Source: Diphasiastrum complanatum
Taxonomy: Eukaryota > Streptophyta > Lycopodiopsida > Lycopodiales > Lycopodiaceae
Assembly (NCBI GenBank): GCA_029204225.1
Contig: MU831864.1
Location: 35,977 to 99,976 of the forward strand
Length of the DNA: 64,000 nucleotides
Direction of reading: 5' to 3'
Both the position numbers and the translations under genes were made by a program. Below, in pieces: positions 63,715 to 64,000 of this stretch. The notes under the pieces were generated by a model. It saw only the letters and a list, made by a program, of their open reading frames with translations. It had not been told where the DNA came from and did not search any database. Position 1 is the first letter of the stretch. Each line of letters starts with the position of its first letter.

Positions 63715-63878
63715 GTAACATAGTCTGACTGTGATGTTGATGTGCTTTTTGCTTACAGATGTATTACTATTATCCGTTCAGTGCTCAAATGGATTCGGCA
63801 AAGTTATATAATGATTTAAGGTGGAATGTCACACGTCCTCAAGGCCTTGAAGCTGTAATGCGAGTGAGATGTAGTCAG
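30106..63878 (+). CDS. SEC24: SEC24 COPII coat cargo-adaptor, exons 1-15 (3' end beyond the window)
   Basis: Join 30106-30909, 31319-31570, 32844-32918, 33273-33371, 38160-38271, 38562-38689, 39069-39188, 39433-39513, 40487-40564, 53249-53341, 53490-53544, 57630-57706, 57884-57955, 58227-58310, 63759-63878; 750 codons, all introns GT-AG, frames consistent. Residues 1-380 are Pro/Gly/Gln-rich and disordered. Then come the conserved lead-in [13 protein letters not shown], the Sec23/Sec24 zinc finger (C422-x2-C425 and C444-x2-C447, [20 protein letters not shown]), the trunk domain ([13 protein letters not shown] from about residue 495; [39 protein letters not shown]), and the beta-sandwich start ([16 protein letters not shown]). 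SEC24 pairs with SEC23 on ER exit sites and selects cargo for COPII vesicles. Gelsolin-like and helical C-terminal parts (about 300 residues) lie past the window. No stop or frameshift in any exon, so likely functional despite 12.7 kb, 5.4 kb and 4-5 kb introns. Confidence 0.96.
34374..34415. repeat. Poly(T) plus (GT)n microsatellite in SEC24 intron 4
   Basis: A T-run followed by GTGTGT to 34415. Confidence 0.9.
35236..35850 (-). pseudogene. LINE ORF2 fragments in SEC24 intron 4
   Basis: Minus strand. [15 protein letters not shown] and [20 protein letters not shown]...YATEAWC match the post-RT (thumb) region of the LINE at 59829-61550 ([34 protein letters not shown]). A second motif, GTHDYIKR at about 35815-35843, matches the more C-terminal [11 protein letters not shown]. 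Here it lies upstream of the thumb on the minus strand, the reverse of the usual order, so the copy is rearranged or composed of two fragments. Confidence 0.75.
36300..36580. repeat. Imperfect tandem duplication (125-145 bp unit)
   Basis: Two copies starting near 36307 and 36432, sharing CATGTAATAGGAAT, AAGGATAAC, GGACATTTGTGAAA and CAGCCCAAAAAGAA. The second has an extra segment of about 22 bp. Intron 4 of SEC24. Confidence 0.8.
41190..43480 (+). pseudogene. Ty3/Gypsy chromovirus pol remnant in SEC24 intron 9
   Basis: Same strand as SEC24. RT palm fragment with [11 protein letters not shown] (about 41280-41315), RNase H ([31 protein letters not shown], with a deletion between them), the integrase HHCC zinc region ([13 protein letters not shown] ... 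CAQCQ), core integrase ([39 protein letters not shown]), [18 protein letters not shown], and a C-terminal chromodomain ([19 protein letters not shown]) ending at a stop at 43478-43480. Upstream pol, protease, gag and the 5' LTR are absent. Many stops and frameshifts. The chromodomain places it in the chromovirus branch. Confidence 0.92.
43508..44340 (+). repeat. Chromovirus 3' LTR (start clear, end not fixed)
   Basis: Directly after the pol stop comes the purine run AGGAAGAGGGAA, then TGTTAGGGACCC, the expected polypurine tract and LTR start. The right end is not defined because no second copy is present. The end given is the point where another LTR fragment begins. Confidence 0.5.
44346..44674 (-). 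repeat. LTR plus primer-binding site of a minus-strand LTR element
   Basis: Minus-strand TGGTAACAGAGCAGG (44360-44346), a Met-tRNA-type primer-binding site, abuts an LTR-like block 44361-44674 that starts TGTTAAAG and ends GTGTAACA in plus reading. The internal part beyond the primer site is lost. Confidence 0.5.
44690..45160 (+). mobile_element. 5'-truncated LINE 3' end
   Basis: Encodes the C-terminal ORF2 tail ([25 protein letters not shown], then [11 protein letters not shown] and RPPMRRHPR), matching the tail of the LINE at 59829-61550, then a 3' UTR ending TTTTGGCATGGAGAAGACAT and TAATAAAGCTTT directly before (CT)n. Confidence 0.72.
45161..45197. repeat. (CT)n tail of the LINE 3' fragment
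   Basis: Pure (CT)n starting immediately after the LINE 3' end. Confidence 0.9.
45270..45342. repeat. (CT)n tract at the 5' end of the next LINE
   Basis: About 72 bp of (CT)n, directly followed by a GC-rich LINE leader (CCAGCGCGATGGTGGCC). Confidence 0.9.
45343..47945 (+). mobile_element. Internally deleted LINE in SEC24 intron 9
   Basis: A GC-rich leader (45343-45540) joins the end of an AP-endonuclease domain ([16 protein letters not shown], about 45575-45625). Then comes the linker ([24 protein letters not shown], ending at about 46408), with a direct jump to post-RT sequence ([16 protein letters not shown], about 46490) and the C-terminal domain ([43 protein letters not shown]). The RT palm ([14 protein letters not shown]) present in the copy at 59829-61550 is missing. 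The 3' end GACATTAATAAAGCTTT at 47926-47942 runs into a CTTT-rich tail. Several stops. Non-autonomous. Confidence 0.75.
47960..50490. other. Intron 9 sequence without a recognised feature
   Basis: AT-rich, frames closed, no motif noted. Confidence 0.5.
51012..51773 (+). pseudogene. BED-type zinc finger protein remnant (hAT transposase N-terminus)
   Basis: One plus-strand frame with a single TGA (51279-51281) inside the finger: [16 protein letters not shown], then RC-stop-[17 protein letters not shown] and [16 protein letters not shown], matching the Cys-x2-Cys ... Arg-Leu-Lys-x-His-Leu pattern of plant BED fingers. After that it turns into Pro/Ser-rich text to a stop near 51771. No catalytic transposase core or hATC dimerisation domain is present. 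A decayed N-terminal piece. Confidence 0.6.
52211..52490. repeat. 84-bp tandem repeat, 3 full units and a partial one
   Basis: GCTCCTCCACA(A/G)TGCCCATG starts at 52211, 52295 and 52379 and a variant at 52465 (periods 84, 84, 86). The period is a multiple of three, so all frames stay open, but stops nearby and the repeat itself explain the open frames. Confidence 0.92.
53545..56078. other. SEC24 intron 11, left part
   Basis: The longest open stretch (54386-54853, plus, 155 codons) has no recognisable domain. Nothing else assignable. Confidence 0.45.
56080..56358 (+). pseudogene. Second chromovirus remnant with chromodomain
   Basis: A short frame reads a pol linker ([19 protein letters not shown]) joined directly to a C-terminal chromodomain ([19 protein letters not shown]) and stops at 56356-56358. 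RT, RNase H and integrase core are deleted. Purine-rich AGAAGAGGGAAGGA follows, then an LTR start at 56381. Confidence 0.8.
56381..56800 (+). repeat. LTR start of the second chromovirus (right end not fixed)
   Basis: TGTTAGAGCCTTGTCTAGC follows the purine tract and differs from the LTR at 43508. The first 23 bases nearly form a palindrome (TGTTAGAGC ... GCTCTAACA). A similar start, TGTTAGAGCCCGG, sits at about 56078, left of the pol fragment, perhaps a scrap of the other LTR. Confidence 0.45.
58311..59828. other. SEC24 intron 14, left part
   Basis: No recognised feature; frames closed. Confidence 0.5.
59829..61550 (-). mobile_element. 5'-truncated LINE, ORF2 from RT palm to C-terminus
   Basis: Minus strand. 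RT palm with [20 protein letters not shown] and [11 protein letters not shown] (about 61240-61400), thumb ([25 protein letters not shown], about 60870-61080), [16 protein letters not shown] (about 60740-60800), [11 protein letters not shown] (about 60530-60560), a zinc-finger-like [19 protein letters not shown] (about 60240-60300), [14 protein letters not shown], and an acidic/basic tail ([11 protein letters not shown], near 60050). Several frameshifts, for example near 61170, 60600 and 60440. The 3' end reads TATTGCATAATAGAGA rather than the shared LINE end, so it is a sister subfamily or lost its tail. Cut on the right by the inverted-repeat element at 61551. Confidence 0.88.
62139..62209 (-). 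other. tRNA-like sequence in the left TRIM LTR
   Basis: 71 nt. Acceptor arms GGGCGGA and TCTGTCC pair (two G-U), D arm GCTTAGTGGTAGAGC and B box GGTTCGAATCC. More diverged than the right copy. Not called as a tRNA gene. Confidence 0.65.
62408..62479 (-). other. tRNA-like sequence in the right TRIM LTR
   Basis: 72 nt on the minus strand: acceptor GGGCAGA/TCTGTCC (7 pairs, one G-U), TA, D arm GCTC-AGTGGTA-GAGC with the A box, T arm CTGGG-TTCGAAT-CCTAG with the B box. The anticodon arm (TCCC ... GGGA) has an oversized loop, so no anticodon can be assigned and a working tRNA is unlikely. Pol III promoter boxes look intact. Confidence 0.75.
62679..62821. repeat. Long hairpin, arms of about 68 bp
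   Basis: 62679-62746 and 62754-62821 are inverted copies (shared GCAAAGCAAACTTGGGTC and ATGTATAATTTAGTATTC) around a loop of about 7 bp. The arms differ by about one base in eight. It lies near the right end of the inverted-repeat element. Confidence 0.9.
63068..63720 (-). repeat. LTR with primer-binding site, 38 bp upstream of SEC24 exon 15
   Basis: Minus-strand TGGTATCAAAGCAGG (63088-63074), a Met-tRNA-type primer site, abuts a block 63089-63720 that starts TGTTATAATTC and ends GAATTGTAACA, imperfect inverted ends typical of LTRs. It includes a (GA)n tract (63659-63710). Partner LTR and body not seen. Confidence 0.5.
63659..63710. repeat. (GA)n microsatellite just upstream of SEC24 exon 15
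   Basis: About 52 bp of (GA)n, ending 48 bp before the exon 15 acceptor, which itself reads TGCTTTTTGCTTACAG. Confidence 0.95.
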
Positions 63879-64000
63879 GTATGCTGACTTCCCCATAATC
63901 TTGTAGTGAACTTTGTGATATTTAGCATTTGACATCAATATAGTTGTTATCTAAGAGCTACATGAAAACCTGAGATTTTCATCAAACCTTTTAGTTTTTA

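Overview
This is nuclear DNA of a land plant. Two plant housekeeping genes with GT-AG introns lie in a background dominated by plant-type Copia, Ty3/Gypsy chromovirus, LINE, TRIM and hAT-like sequence. One intron is 12.7 kb and others are 4-5 kb, all filled with repeats. This fits a large, repeat-rich plant genome, but the species or division cannot be fixed from the sequence.

Layout. 1-12215 is retroelement territory. It holds a decayed Copia gag-pol (1-1642, minus), a second and different Copia reverse-transcriptase remnant (3023-4400, minus), and a degenerate Pro/Ser/Thr-rich open frame on the plus strand (about 4400-5333 and 11764-12215). That frame is interrupted by an almost intact Copia element (5339-11758, minus) with 655-bp LTRs that read as identical, a 5-bp target duplication, an initiator-Met primer-binding site and one amber codon in the integrase. 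12216-14800 has no recognisable gene.

15507-21278 (plus) is MFAP1, a spliceosomal protein, in two coding exons. Its 4.5-kb intron carries a LINE ORF1-only copy between two (GA)n tracts and a tandem TRIM-like repeat. 21279-29100 is intergenic with several small foldback and tandem structures.

30106-63878 (plus) holds the first 15 coding exons (750 codons) of SEC24, the COPII cargo adaptor; the gene runs off the right edge. Its introns hold LINE fragments (intron 4), a chromovirus, LTR pieces, an internally deleted LINE and a BED-finger/palindrome hAT-like element (intron 9), a second chromovirus remnant (intron 11), and a dense nest in intron 14. That nest contains a LINE, a 1.3-kb terminal-inverted-repeat element and a tiny LTR element whose LTRs each carry a tRNA-like sequence.

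The strongest candidates for something undescribed are: (1) the TRIM with tRNA-like LTRs at 62109-62522, with a near-empty site available in the neighbouring tandem unit; (2) a LINE family whose copies share one 3' end followed directly by (CT)n or CT-rich sequence and, in two copies, begin next to (CT)n as well; (3) the interleaved arrays of GGTACC/GGATCC palindromes around a BED-finger remnant. The two host genes act in different pathways (splicing and secretion) and show no sign of working together.
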